From Pyruvatibacter sp. HU-CL02332 (GTDB taxonomy: Bacteria; Pseudomonadota; Alphaproteobacteria; CGMCC-115125), in assembly GCF_040362765.1 (NCBI RefSeq), contig NZ_BAABWK010000001.1, forward strand, positions 969,501 to 1,033,500: a DNA stretch of 64,000 nucleotides, in the 5' to 3' direction. Both the position numbers and the translations under genes were made by a program. Positions 34,063 to 42,522 of the stretch are shown piece after piece. Below the pieces are notes generated by a model. The model made no database searches, was not told the DNA's origin, and saw nothing but the letters and a program-made list of their open reading frames with translations. Numbering within the stretch: the stretch's first letter is position 1; each line of letters starts with the position of its first letter.

Positions 34063-35631
34063 CTAGCCGACCTTGCGGTCGTGACCTTCCCAAAACGGAT
34101 CACGCAGCTCGCGGCGCAAAATCTTGCCCGACGGGTTGCGCGGCAGCGCTTCGATGAAGTCCACAGTCTTGGGCACCTTGTAGCCCGCGATCTGTGTCTT
34201 CGCCCAGTTGATGATTTCCTTGGGGTCCGGTGACTTGCCCTGCTCGGGCACCACAATGGCCTTCACAGCCTCGCCCCATTTTTCATCCGGCACACCGACA
34301 ACCGCCACATCAGCAATCTCTGGATGCTTGAAGAGCGCATTCTCGACTTCCGCCGGGTACACGTTCTCACCGCCGGACACGATCATGTCCTTCACCCGGT
34401 CATGAATGTAGACGAAACCTTCGTCGTCCTTGTAACCAGCGTCACCGGTGTAGAACCACTCGTTCTTGATCGCCCCTTCAGTGGCTTCCTGACGGTTCCA
34501 GTAGCCTTTCATGATGCAGCCGGACTTGATGATGATTTCACCCACGTCACCGGTCGGCACTTCCTTGCCGTCTTCATCAATGATCTGGATTTCAACACCC
34601 GGGCTTGGCTGACCACATGACCGCAGCTTGCCGCGTGCAGGATCATGGTCTTCAGGCCGCAACACGGTGCCACCGCCGGTCGTCTCCGTCAGGCCATAGA
34701 CCTGAATGAAGTTGCACTTGAAGATGTCCTGTGCCTGCAGCAGCAGATCTTCCTGAATGGGAGATGCACCATAGAGAATGTAGCGAAGGCAGGAGTAATC
34801 CACCTCTTTCACATTCGGCATCATGGTCAGGAACAGGATCACCGCCGGCACCATGAACGCAATGGACACGCGCTGCTCGGTGATGGCATCCAGAATGCCT
34901 GCCGGATCCACATCCTTCATGATGATGTTGGTGCAGCCCTGCGCGTGGCCGATCACGCCCACATTCACGCCAGCCACATGGAACAGCGGCATGACCACAA
35001 GGTTTTTGTCTTCAGGCTCCCACTGTGCCCAGCCGGCACGCTCTGCCTGATCCAGAACAGAAATATAGTTGGCGTTGGTCAGCTGCACGCCCTTTGGGTA
35101 ACCGGTGGTGCCTGACGTGTAGAGCTGAATGATGTCGTCGTCCGGCCCCATTTCCACATGCGGGTCCGTGGCCTCGAACTTGTCACGCCACTCCGTGAAG
35201 GATTCCCATTCCGCATGGCCGCCATCAAGAGCGATGACCTTGCGGATCTTCGGGCAGTTCGGCAGCGCCGCGCCGACAATGTCGTAGAAGTCTTCGCTGA
35301 CGAAAACGATTTCCGAGTGGCTGTCGTTGAAGATGTATTCAACTTCCGGCCCGGCCAGACGCCAGTTGACGCCAACCACAACCGACCCGGCCTTGAAGGC
35401 CCCGTTGAGCATTTCAAAGTAGTGGTCCGAGCCCTTGCCCATGAAGGCAATGCGGCCGTCCTTCTTCATGCCTTCAGCAATCAGCCCCTGCCCGACCTGG
35501 CTGGCGCGTTTGTCCAACTCGCCATAGGTCGTCTCACGACCTTCAAAAATCTGCGCAATGTGGTCGGGACGTGTCCGCGCCTGATAACGCGTGATGTCAC
35601 CAATCACTTTGATGTTGTCGAAATCAATCAT
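34063..35631 (-). CDS. Fatty-acyl/aryl-CoA ligase (AMP-binding)
   Basis: A 522-residue ligase with the full set of ANL motifs: A3 loop QLYTSGTTGYPKGVQLT near residue 165, A5 QVYGLTETTGGG, A7/A8 YTGDAGYKDDEGFVYIHDRVKDMIVSGGENVYP, and A10 PRNPSGKILRREL with the catalytic lysine. It converts a medium/long-chain or aromatic acid to its CoA thioester. The ATG at 35631 has GGGGAG upstream. It is divergent from the CMD-MBL cluster, with ~250 bases between, and may feed CoA esters into the same pathway. Confidence 0.88.
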   Translation of the reverse strand: MIDFDNIKVIGDITRYQARTRPDHIAQIFEGRETTYGELDKRASQVGQGLIAEGMKKDGRIAFMGKGSDHYFEMLNGAFKAGSVVVGVNWRLAGPEVEYIFNDSHSEIVFVSEDFYDIVGAALPNCPKIRKVIALDGGHAEWESFTEWRDKFEATDPHVEMGPDDDIIQLYTSGTTGYPKGVQLTNANYISVLDQAERAGWAQWEPEDKNLVVMPLFHVAGVNVGVIGHAQGCTNIIMKDVDPAGILDAITEQRVSIAFMVPAVILFLTMMPNVKEVDYSCLRYILYGASPIQEDLLLQAQDIFKCNFIQVYGLTETTGGGTVLRPEDHDPARGKLRSCGQPSPGVEIQIIDEDGKEVPTGDVGEIIIKSGCIMKGYWNRQEATEGAIKNEWFYTGDAGYKDDEGFVYIHDRVKDMIVSGGENVYPAEVENALFKHPEIADVAVVGVPDEKWGEAVKAIVVPEQGKSPDPKEIINWAKTQIAGYKVPKTVDFIEALPRNPSGKILRRELRDPFWEGHDRKVG

Positions 35632-35877
35632 ATGTCGCTCCCCAAGATGCCCCATTTTATTCCGGGGCTTTAGCGTCTTCGCTTGGGGACAAGTCTAGCG
35701 CGTGGCAGCACGCTGGCAATCACAACCCGCAACATACTGTGCTTTTTTGCAGTGAATCTGCCCCGAGTCTGCTCGCTTTGCGGGCAGACAGCGGTTTATG
35801 CTGCTGCTCCGGCCACTGACAGAGTGTCAAATTCACAAGAACACGTTGCAAAAAGACCGGATACACGAGGGAACACA

Positions 35878-36423
35878 ATGGCACGCATCGACTACGCAGA
35901 CCCCAGCACGCTGGAGGGCCTCTCCGCCAAGGCGTTTGAGAACGCTCCACCCATCAACATCTTCCGTATGCTGGCACATACAGGTCCCCTGTTTGGCCGC
36001 TTCATGCAGTTCGGCGGCGGCATCCTGTCTGAGACGGAACTCGACCCGGAGCTGCGTGAACTGGCAATCCTGCGCGTCGGCCACCTGTCCGGCGCGGCCT
36101 ATGAAGTGCAGCAGCACGAAACGATTTCGCGCCAGATGAAAATGCGCGAGGAGCTGATCTCAGCAGCCCGCACCGGCGACACCAACGACCTGACGCAGAT
36201 CGAAGCTCAGGTCATGGCCTATACCGATGATGTGCTCAAGAACGTGAAAGCGTCCGATGCGACATTCAATCCCCTGCTCGACAAGCTGGGCGCCCGTCAG
36301 TTGCAGGAACTCACCATCACCATCGGTTTCTACATGCTGGTGTCCCGCTACCTTGAGACATTCGAGGTTGACCTCGAGGACGGCGAAGTCCCTGATCTCG
36401 CCAGGGTCACCCGCACCAAATAG
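35878..36423 (+). CDS. Carboxymuconolactone decarboxylase family protein (1)
   Basis: A 181-residue helical protein of the CMD/AhpD superfamily. Characteristic text is LDPELRELAILRVGHLSGAAYEVQQHETISRQ, in which the CxxC pair of AhpD is absent and Glu/His are kept, as in the non-redox branch. Its reaction is unknown; relatives decarboxylate lactones or dehydrate. The ATG at 35878 follows CGAGGGAACACA. It opens a five-gene cluster (CMD, MBL, CMD, two GST-like) with gaps under 40 bases. Confidence 0.85.
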   Translation: MARIDYADPSTLEGLSAKAFENAPPINIFRMLAHTGPLFGRFMQFGGGILSETELDPELRELAILRVGHLSGAAYEVQQHETISRQMKMREELISAARTGDTNDLTQIEAQVMAYTDDVLKNVKASDATFNPLLDKLGARQLQELTITIGFYMLVSRYLETFEVDLEDGEVPDLARVTRTK

Positions 36424-36452
36424 CAACCCACGCACACAGCAGGAGACAGACC

Positions 36453-37433
36453 ATGGCCAGCGACGTAACCGGCTTGGGCATTCCCAAATACACCTACACC
36501 AAGGGCCTGCATGAGCTGGGCAACGGCGCTTATGCGTGGCTCCAGCCGGACGGCGGCTGGGGCTGGTCCAACTCCGGCATGATCGTCGATGGCGATCAGT
36601 CGCTCATTGTCGACACCCTGTTCGACGTGCCGCTCACACGCGACATGCTGGATGCCTATCGCAAGGCCGAACCCAAGGCGGCTGACACCATCGGCATGCT
36701 GGTCAACACCCACCACAATGGCGACCACTGCTACGGCAATGAGTGCTGCGAGGGCGCTGAGATCATTGCCCACAAGCTGGCTGCCGAAGCCATGGCCCAT
36801 GAGCCACCGGAGATGCTCGTGGGGTTCCTCGAGGCCGCACCCGACCTTGGTGACCTCGGAGCCTATCTCACCAAGTGCTTTGGTGTGTTTGACTTCAAGG
36901 GCGTGACGCCCACCCTGCCGACCACCACCTTTGAAGGCTCTCTCACGCGCAAGGTCGGCAACAAGGATGTGCATCTGCTGAGCGTCGGCCCGGCGCATAC
37001 CCCCGGCGACATCATCGTGCACGTGCCTGACAACAAGACCGTCTACACCGGCGACATTCTCTTCATCGAAGGCCACCCCATCCTGTGGGAAGGCCCTGTC
37101 GAAAACTGGATCAACGCCTGCGACGCCATCTGCGCCATGGATGTGGATACGGTCGTGCCCGGCCACGGCCCCATCACGGACAAACGCGGCGTCAAAGCCC
37201 TGCAGCAATATCTGGTCTATGTCCGCGACGAAGCCCGCAAACGTTATGACGCCGGCCTCTCGTGCTTTGAGGCAGCGCAGGACATCGACATGAGCGACTA
37301 TGACAGCTGGGGCGACGGCGAACGCATCGCGGTCAATGTCGCAACGCTTTATCACGAGTTTTCCGGCGATCCCCGCCCGGACACCGCCACCCTGTTCGGC
37401 TGGATGGCTGAACTCGACAAACGCAGAGGCTGA
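36453..37433 (+). CDS. MBL-fold metallo-hydrolase
   Basis: A 326-residue metallo-beta-lactamase-fold enzyme. The metal motif is VNTHHNGDHCYGN (near residue 88), with further ligands in GPAHTPGDIIVH, YTGDILFIEGHPI and VPGHGPI. The class resembles SoxH/QuinoproteinH-like or aromatic-degradation lactamase-fold hydrolases. It is cytoplasmic, with no signal peptide. It sits between two CMD paralogs, three bases before the second, indicating a shared step, perhaps opening of a lactone or thioester that the CMD proteins then process. Confidence 0.85.
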   Translation: MASDVTGLGIPKYTYTKGLHELGNGAYAWLQPDGGWGWSNSGMIVDGDQSLIVDTLFDVPLTRDMLDAYRKAEPKAADTIGMLVNTHHNGDHCYGNECCEGAEIIAHKLAAEAMAHEPPEMLVGFLEAAPDLGDLGAYLTKCFGVFDFKGVTPTLPTTTFEGSLTRKVGNKDVHLLSVGPAHTPGDIIVHVPDNKTVYTGDILFIEGHPILWEGPVENWINACDAICAMDVDTVVPGHGPITDKRGVKALQQYLVYVRDEARKRYDAGLSCFEAAQDIDMSDYDSWGDGERIAVNVATLYHEFSGDPRPDTATLFGWMAELDKRRG

Positions 37434-37436
37434 TAC

Positions 37437-38003
37437 GTGCCACGCATCCCCTATCCCGATACAGGCGATATCACGCCTGAAAACGCTGCTCTCCTGGCCG
37501 ACCTACCGGACCTCAATGTCTTCAAGATGATGGCCCGGTCAGGCACAGCCTTTGCACCCTTCATGGCGCTGGTGAATGCCTATCTCAATGACGGCAGCCT
37601 TGATCCCGAGTTACGCGAACTGGTGATCCTGCGCGTCGGCCACAGCCGCAGTGCCCAGTATGAAGTCTGGCACCATGAACGCGTCGCCCGCGAGCTTGGC
37701 ATGACCGAAGACCGCATTATGGCTGCGGGCGCCCCGTTGCCGTCGCCGCTTCTCACAGAGATCGAGAATGCAGCCCTCGCCTTCGCGGACGACGTGGTGG
37801 AAAACACCCGCGCGACAGACACGACGTTCAATGCGGTACACGCCCATCTGGGAGACAACCAGACAACAGAACTTCTCGTTGTCATCGGCGTCTACCAGAT
37901 GGTCTGCTCCTTCCTTGAGACCATGGACATAGAAATCGAGTCCGGCCCGGTCCCCGAAGGTCGCCTTGAGAAAATCGCATCCGGCGTATCAAACGCATCC
38001 TGA
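37437..38003 (+). CDS. Carboxymuconolactone decarboxylase family protein (2)
   Basis: A 188-residue paralog of the CMD protein two genes upstream. Both share DLNVFKMMARSG/NIFRMLAHTG and LDPELRELVILRVGHSRSAQYEVWHHERVAREL; again no CxxC. The start is GTG, three bases after the MBL stop. The pairing of two CMD paralogs around an MBL enzyme may reflect a heteromeric complex, since CMD proteins form oligomers, but this is inference. Confidence 0.83.
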   Translation: MPRIPYPDTGDITPENAALLADLPDLNVFKMMARSGTAFAPFMALVNAYLNDGSLDPELRELVILRVGHSRSAQYEVWHHERVARELGMTEDRIMAAGAPLPSPLLTEIENAALAFADDVVENTRATDTTFNAVHAHLGDNQTTELLVVIGVYQMVCSFLETMDIEIESGPVPEGRLEKIASGVSNAS

Positions 38004-38016
38004 AAAGGCCGACCCC

Positions 38017-38808
38017 ATGGCAGACGTTACTCTCTACGAACACCCCCTCTCGCCCTATGCCCAGAAGTGCAAAATCGCATTGCGCGAAAAAGACGTCGCG
38101 TTCACGGCAAAGATGCCGGACTCAATCGGCACCGGCCTTGCGGGCGGCGAGTTTCGCGACGCGTCCCCCCGCATCGAAGTTCCGGCGCTGATCCATGGGG
38201 ACGTGACCCTCTTCGAGTCGACCATCATCCTTGAATACATCGAAGAAACCTGGTCCCGACCCGCCCTGCTGCCCAAGGCACCGGCAGAGCGCGCCCACCT
38301 GCGCATGCTCGAAGAAGTGATGGATACCCACTACGAGGCCATCACCTGGGCATTGGGCGAAATCCATTTCTTCAAGCGGGCCACCGGTCCGGATGCGGAC
38401 AGGTTGACGGCCGCGGCCGCAGAACAGCTGGCACAGGCCCACGCCTGGCTCGAAACCCATCTGGCAGACAATCAATGGTTCGGGGGCGACATGTTCGGCT
38501 ATGCCGACTGCGCCATCGTACCGCTCATCAACGGCGCTGCAGGCTTTGACCTTGGCCCGAAAGCAACAAGCCCCCTTGGCCAGTGGCTGGCGCGCGCCAA
38601 CGAACGCCCCTCAGTCAAACCGACCCAGGAAGAGGCCGTCGCCTCCCTCAGCGACATGGCACAGGTTGGCGACCTCATCTCAACCGGCCAGTTCAAGCGC
38701 CAGTACCGCGATCATCGCCTTGAGTGGATGGTCCGCTCCGGCGGACTCGACATTGTGGTCGACGGCATCAAGAACGACACCATTCGTTTCGTCTGGCCCT
38801 TCGCGTAA
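38017..38808 (+). CDS. Glutathione S-transferase family protein
   Basis: A 263-residue GST. The N-terminal thioredoxin-like domain starts TLYEHPLSPYAQKCKIALREK, with Ser/Tyr near the glutathione thiol and the cis-Pro/SNAIL-type region VPALIHGDVTLFESTIILEYI. The C-terminal helical domain has the N-capping FGYADCAIVPL motif. The ~40 residues beyond the usual end (QYRDHRLEWMVRSGGLD onward) are an extension. The ATG at 38017 is 13 bases after the second CMD gene, so it belongs to the same operon. Confidence 0.85.
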   Translation: MADVTLYEHPLSPYAQKCKIALREKDVAFTAKMPDSIGTGLAGGEFRDASPRIEVPALIHGDVTLFESTIILEYIEETWSRPALLPKAPAERAHLRMLEEVMDTHYEAITWALGEIHFFKRATGPDADRLTAAAAEQLAQAHAWLETHLADNQWFGGDMFGYADCAIVPLINGAAGFDLGPKATSPLGQWLARANERPSVKPTQEEAVASLSDMAQVGDLISTGQFKRQYRDHRLEWMVRSGGLDIVVDGIKNDTIRFVWPFA

Positions 38809-38838
38809 ATCCTTCATCCGCCTCCGGAGACAATTCAC

Positions 38839-39756
38839 ATGTCCGACAAGATCATCTTTCATCAGTACGAAATCTCGCCCTTCTCTGAAAAAGTGCGGGT
38901 CATCTTCGGCATCAAGGGCATTGAATGGCACGCAGTTGACCAGCCGGTCATCATGCCCAAGCCGGACCTGGTATGCCTGACCGGCGGCTACCGCAAGATC
39001 CCCGTGATGCAGATCGGTGCAGACATCTATTGCGACAGCCAGATCATCGTCCGCGAACTGGAGCGCCGTTTCCCCACAACGGCCCTGCCGGACGGCAACG
39101 GGCTTGGTGCCGCCATGGGTTTCTGGACAGACCGCGAAGTGTTCCAGGCCAATGTCGCCATCACCTTCGGCAGCATCGGTGAGCATGTGGATGAAAGCTT
39201 CAAGAAGGACCGTGAGGCGCTCTCAGGCCGCTCCTTCAACACCGATGAAATGAAGCAGGCTGTTCCCATCATGCTCGAACAGATGCGTGCCCACCTGGCG
39301 ATGCTGGAAAGCCAGCTCGCGGACGGACGCAAATTCCTGCTCGGCGACAAGCCCGGCCTGACGGATGCCTCTGCCTACTACAACATCTGGTTTGCCCGCG
39401 CCGCCAACCCCGACGGCGGCGACCTGTTCGACACTTTCAAGGCCGTGCAGGCCTGGGAGCTGCGCGTGCGCAACATCGGACACGGCACCCGCCACGAAAT
39501 GAGCAACGAGGAAGCCATCACGATTGCCAAAGAGGCCACCAGCACAGCCTACGAGCAGGAAGACCCCCACGAGCCAAATGGCCTCAAACCCGGCATGGCG
39601 GTGCAGGTAATGGCCGATGATTATGGCCGCGACCCGATAGCCGGCACCCTCGTCTCATCAAGCGCCAGCCACATTGCCATCAAACGCACCGACGAACGCG
39701 TTGGCGAGGTCGTCGTGCACTTCCCACGGGCAGGCTTCTGGGTTTTGCCCGGCTAA
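38839..39756 (+). CDS. Glutathione S-transferase family protein with C-terminal beta extension
   Basis: A 305-residue GST-like protein. Residues ~1-80 are the thioredoxin-like domain (FHQYEISPFSEKVRVIFGIKG, KIPVMQIGADIYCDSQIIVREL). Residues ~90-220 are the helical domain, with PGLTDASAYYNIWF. The last ~60 residues (KPGMAVQVMADDYGRDPIAG, then VGEVVVHFPRAGFWVLPG) form a small beta domain not found in standard GSTs. A second copy of the sequence coding for the final ~30 residues occurs at 40627-40718, beyond the next gene. Last member of the CMD-MBL-GST cluster. Confidence 0.83.
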   Translation: MSDKIIFHQYEISPFSEKVRVIFGIKGIEWHAVDQPVIMPKPDLVCLTGGYRKIPVMQIGADIYCDSQIIVRELERRFPTTALPDGNGLGAAMGFWTDREVFQANVAITFGSIGEHVDESFKKDREALSGRSFNTDEMKQAVPIMLEQMRAHLAMLESQLADGRKFLLGDKPGLTDASAYYNIWFARAANPDGGDLFDTFKAVQAWELRVRNIGHGTRHEMSNEEAITIAKEATSTAYEQEDPHEPNGLKPGMAVQVMADDYGRDPIAGTLVSSSASHIAIKRTDERVGEVVVHFPRAGFWVLPG

Positions 39757-39780
39757 AGGGAGGCCGCTGCACAGCCAAAG

Positions 39781-39816
39781 AGAGTGGACTCCGGATCAAT
39801 CTCGGAGATACGGGAC
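39781..39816. repeat. REP-like CCGG palindrome after the GST gene
   Basis: AGAGTGGACTCCGGATCAAT followed by CTCGGAGATACGGG, a mutated copy of the family found at 21.4-22.3 kb. It lies 24 bases after the GST stop and before the orphan secreted-protein gene. Confidence 0.6.
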
Positions 39817-39899
39817 ATGGCCTGAGAGGCCCACGCTTGGGCAAGTATGATAGCTTTCCCAATGTCAGCACGAACGTACAGCACCAACGGAGAAGGACA

Positions 39900-40553
39900 G
39901 TGCGCCGACCGTTCCATGCAGCTATCGCTTTGGCACTTTTCTCGGTGTTACCGAACGACTCATCGCACGCCACCATTCGCAGCGTGGATTTCAAGTACGC
40001 GCACGATGCATCCGATCTGGCAGCTGTGTTCGAGATAACGTCATCACGCCGCATCGAAGAAGAGTCGGACACGTGCGGTGTTCAATACGAAGCCCGGTTG
40101 ATAGAAGCCATAAGGCCTGTCGATGCACACGCTGTGCCCAAGCGCATAACATTCGGGAGACACGGATATCTTGAGGAAGGCCAGCGCTACATATTGTTCC
40201 TGAAATACTGGGAAAATCCTGAAGCATGGCTCAACGACTTCTACAGCCAGCCGCTGGCTGACCGAATTCCTATTCCTGAACGCGATGTCGCGGAAAAACT
40301 GGCCCGGTGCGATGGGCTTCTTCCAGGATACCAGTTTGACCATGTCACGTATGGAAAGCGTGTGGAGAGCGAGTTTCTGTTCGATAGAGTTGCCAAATTC
40401 TATACCGTACCGCGTGGTGTGAGCGCGCGATATGTGGGCGACAATACGCTTGCTATCGATGCAGAGGCGCTACTCGACTTTCTCAGGAAACTCGGTGAAC
40501 CACCTTCGGACGTGTTGGATAATTTCACGCCTGACCCGTCACCGCGATGGTAA
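39900..40553 (+). CDS. Hypothetical secreted protein (orphan in accessory patch)
   Basis: A ~217-residue exported protein I do not recognise. With the GTG at 39900 it begins with a short signal peptide (FHAAIALALFSVLPNDSSHA), and that start has GGAG seven bases upstream. An upstream TTG (39837) would bury the signal and is less likely. The mature part has two cysteines (SDTCGVQYEARL and LARCDGL) and beta-rich text such as GYLEEGQRYILFLKYWENP. Base composition is less GC-rich than its neighbours. It lies between the GST gene and a second copy of that gene's 3' end, suggesting acquisition. Confidence 0.6.
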   Translation: MRRPFHAAIALALFSVLPNDSSHATIRSVDFKYAHDASDLAAVFEITSSRRIEEESDTCGVQYEARLIEAIRPVDAHAVPKRITFGRHGYLEEGQRYILFLKYWENPEAWLNDFYSQPLADRIPIPERDVAEKLARCDGLLPGYQFDHVTYGKRVESEFLFDRVAKFYTVPRGVSARYVGDNTLAIDAEALLDFLRKLGEPPSDVLDNFTPDPSPRW

Positions 40554-40626
40554 CCTGCCTCGGGCAAAGCTGGGGGTGACAAGCTGTCCATAAGCCCGCA
40601 TGGACGGGTGGCAGATCAAGGCCAGC

Positions 40627-40718
40627 ATAAACCACATCGCCATCAAACGCAGCGACAAACGCGTTGGCGAGGTCGTCGTGCACTTCCCACGGGCAGGCTT
40701 CTGGGTGCTGCCGGGTTT
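40627..40718 (+). repeat. Second copy of the GST gene's 3' end
   Basis: About 90 bases nearly identical to 39667-39758, the last ~30 codons of the GST-like gene, with roughly 10 percent mismatches. In this copy the stop codon is lost and the frame stays open (FPRAGFWVLPGLKADRL) into the next gene's upstream region. It is probably untranslated. Confidence 0.8.
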
Positions 40719-40812
40719 AAAAGCTGACCGCCTGCCGATCAGGTGCCATGCACAAGATGTGCTATACTCTGCCCAACGCCTGCAACGAAGGCGGGTAACG
40801 GGGGAATACGGA

Positions 40813-41382
40813 ATGAACCGTCTGGGTCGACTGGCAGGAACCGCCGTCATTGCATCACTGCTTGCCACGCCGGCATCCGCATGCGGCGGCGCTGTCATGC
40901 TGGCCATGCTGTTCAACATCTTCCCGGAAGCCGAAGGCGTTCTTCAGGCCGAAATCGCTGAAACCGAGAAGGGCTTCCTGCACGGTGAGAGATGGACACC
41001 GGAAACCGGGCAACTGCAGCATGAGTGGCGTGCCGACAAAACCAGCGTCACCGTTGCGGCTCTCGATGAACGTCTGGCGAGCCTGTCAACCGGGCCGCAT
41101 ATTGACGGCAGCGCCCATATCCTGCTGATCCATGAATTCCGCTGGCTGGAACTGACAGCAAGCACCGGTGGCCCAAGCGCCGATTTGCGCGGCATCAGCC
41201 TCGAAGGCGAAGGCCCGCGCTTCTTCACGACACGCTACGTGATCGACAATCTTCTGGCCGGCACACTCACCTGGGATGACGCCTTGGGCCGTGGCCTGAT
41301 CCGCTCAGCCGCCCCCATGGAAGAACAGGCCCCATGGCTCGGCGTCCTGCATGCAGCTCTGGCCCAAACGCCACGCAGTTAA
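40813..41382 (+). CDS. Hypothetical secreted protein
   Basis: A 189-residue exported protein. Residues 1-23 are a signal peptide (AGTAVIASLLATPASA) followed directly by CGGAVMLAMLFNIFPEAEGV. The remainder is mixed, with HILLIHEFRWLELTASTGG and FFTTRYVIDNLLAGTLTW. I recognise no family. The start at 40813 follows GGGGAATACGGA; the frame is open further upstream only because it reads through the duplicated GST fragment. Its cysteine directly after the signal could be lipidated, but the LATPASAC context is a poor lipobox. Confidence 0.6.
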   Translation: MNRLGRLAGTAVIASLLATPASACGGAVMLAMLFNIFPEAEGVLQAEIAETEKGFLHGERWTPETGQLQHEWRADKTSVTVAALDERLASLSTGPHIDGSAHILLIHEFRWLELTASTGGPSADLRGISLEGEGPRFFTTRYVIDNLLAGTLTWDDALGRGLIRSAAPMEEQAPWLGVLHAALAQTPRS

Positions 41383-41403
41383 ACCCGGATCAACAATCGA
41401 CCA

Positions 41404-41475
41404 CCGTGTCCCCGGGCTTGACCCGGGGCCTACTCGCGGTTGCTGCGTGGCATAGCCGATAAGAGTGGATCCGGG
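41404..41475. repeat. REP-like composite repeat
   Basis: CCCCGGGCTTGACCCGGGGC then CTACTCGCGG, and 40 bases later AGAGTGGATCCGGGTCATG, i.e. two oppositely oriented family members. The CTACTCGC arm matches copy 3 near 22085. Confidence 0.6.
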
Positions 41476-41496
41476 TCATGCACAAGAGCTACGACC

Positions 41497-41535
41497 TACT
41501 GATACTTCGCAGCCGTGATGAATTCACCAACGCTC
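41497..41535 (-). repeat. Second copy of the DM13 gene's 3' end
   Basis: Thirty-nine bases match 41937-41975 with two mismatches, the last ~12 codons and stop of the DM13 gene. It lies on the far side of the small orphan gene, mirroring the arrangement at the GST gene. Confidence 0.8.
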
Positions 41536-41565
41536 ATACCGGAAAGCCACGTGGAGGATCTCATG

Positions 41566-41835
41566 CTATTTTTTGGGACACTTCCAAGTCTCTGACACGC
41601 ATTTCTCAACGGCTTTGCCATTCTCGAAGAAGACCTTTTTGATTTTTACCTTGGCTGACCCACCCGGCTGAACTTTCTTCTTCTTCAGTTTGCCGTTGCA
41701 GTCGGTCCACATGAAAATACAAGGCGACCCGCGGCCTTCGCAGACCACAACGCCGCCTTCCTGTGCGCTTTCCGCCATCAGCTTCTCGTAGCTTTTGGCA
41801 GCCTTCTTTGCATCGTCAACAATATGCGGTTCCAT
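41566..41835 (-). CDS. Small hypothetical lysine-rich protein (orphan in accessory patch)
   Basis: An 89-residue cytoplasmic protein of unknown family. It has five cysteines (VVCEGRGSPCIFMWTDC, KCVSE, WKCPKK) and a strongly basic middle (LKKKKVQP, KVKIKK), which could suggest metal or nucleic-acid binding. AAGGGGGG precedes the ATG at good spacing, so it is probably expressed. It is less GC-rich than surrounding genes and lies between the DM13 gene and a copy of that gene's 3' end, so it looks acquired. Confidence 0.6.
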   Translation of the reverse strand: MEPHIVDDAKKAAKSYEKLMAESAQEGGVVVCEGRGSPCIFMWTDCNGKLKKKKVQPGGSAKVKIKKVFFENGKAVEKCVSETWKCPKK

Positions 41836-41935
41836 TATGCGTGCCCCCCCTTTCCAGACTTAGAAAAGGAAATTACAGCTTAAAACCCGCAATGAGTGCA
41901 ATCAAAGAATTTGCATAGTCGAGACACAGCACCCG

Positions 41936-42406
41936 TTACTGATACTTCGCAGCCGTGATGAATTCGCCAAAGCTCTCGCACCACACGATGACGGTGGAGT
42001 AGTCGGCGACATTCACACCCTCGGGCACATCAACCAGAAACCCGTCAAAAGTCTTTACACTGCCGATGCGCTTTGCTGAGGCCTTGATGCGTTCAAAGCC
42101 TGCTTCATCCTCGACAAACTCAGACGCCAGATACAGCTGATAGTCCGGTCCCGGAGCAAGCGCGCCTGTGTGCACCACCTGTGTCGGCGTAATGCTGACG
42201 GTGCCTTCGCCCCAATGCAGAAAGTCACTGCCCGCCAGCTCGCGGGTGAACTCCGCTTCAAAAACGGCAGACGCAGCACTCTGCGCCAGGACTTCTTCCC
42301 CCGGCCCTTCGGGCGCGGTGAGAATAGGCAACAGATAGATACCAAGAGCAAACCCGACCGCGAGTGCGCCGCCATGAGTGCCGGCAAGAATGATCCAACG
42401 AAGCAT
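41936..42406 (-). CDS. DM13 domain membrane-anchored protein
   Basis: A 156-residue protein. Residues ~1-30 are a membrane anchor or signal (GGALAVGFALGIYLLPIL). The rest is a DM13 domain, proposed to be a redox domain: HWGEGTVSITPTQVVHTG, PDYQLYLASE, and the cysteine-bearing YSTVIVWCESFGEFITAAKY at the end. The ATG at 42406 was chosen because GGGGGA stands seven bases before it; an ATG five codons earlier has no ribosome site. Its 3' end is duplicated beyond the neighbouring orphan gene. Confidence 0.8.
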   Translation of the reverse strand: MLRWIILAGTHGGALAVGFALGIYLLPILTAPEGPGEEVLAQSAASAVFEAEFTRELAGSDFLHWGEGTVSITPTQVVHTGALAPGPDYQLYLASEFVEDEAGFERIKASAKRIGSVKTFDGFLVDVPEGVNVADYSTVIVWCESFGEFITAAKYQ

Positions 42407-42522
42407 GATTATATCCCCCATGCGATAGACTGTTTGTGCCGATGAACATCACAACGCAGGCAGCATCACGCAACCCACACCGCTTCACACTTCAGCAGGC
42501 CGTCCGTGAACAGGCGTGATCG

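Noticed and set aside
39757-42405. The accessory patch as an insertion sequence or transposon
   Set aside because: No transposase, terminal inverted repeats or short target duplications are seen; only the 3'-end copies and REP-like repeats mark it.
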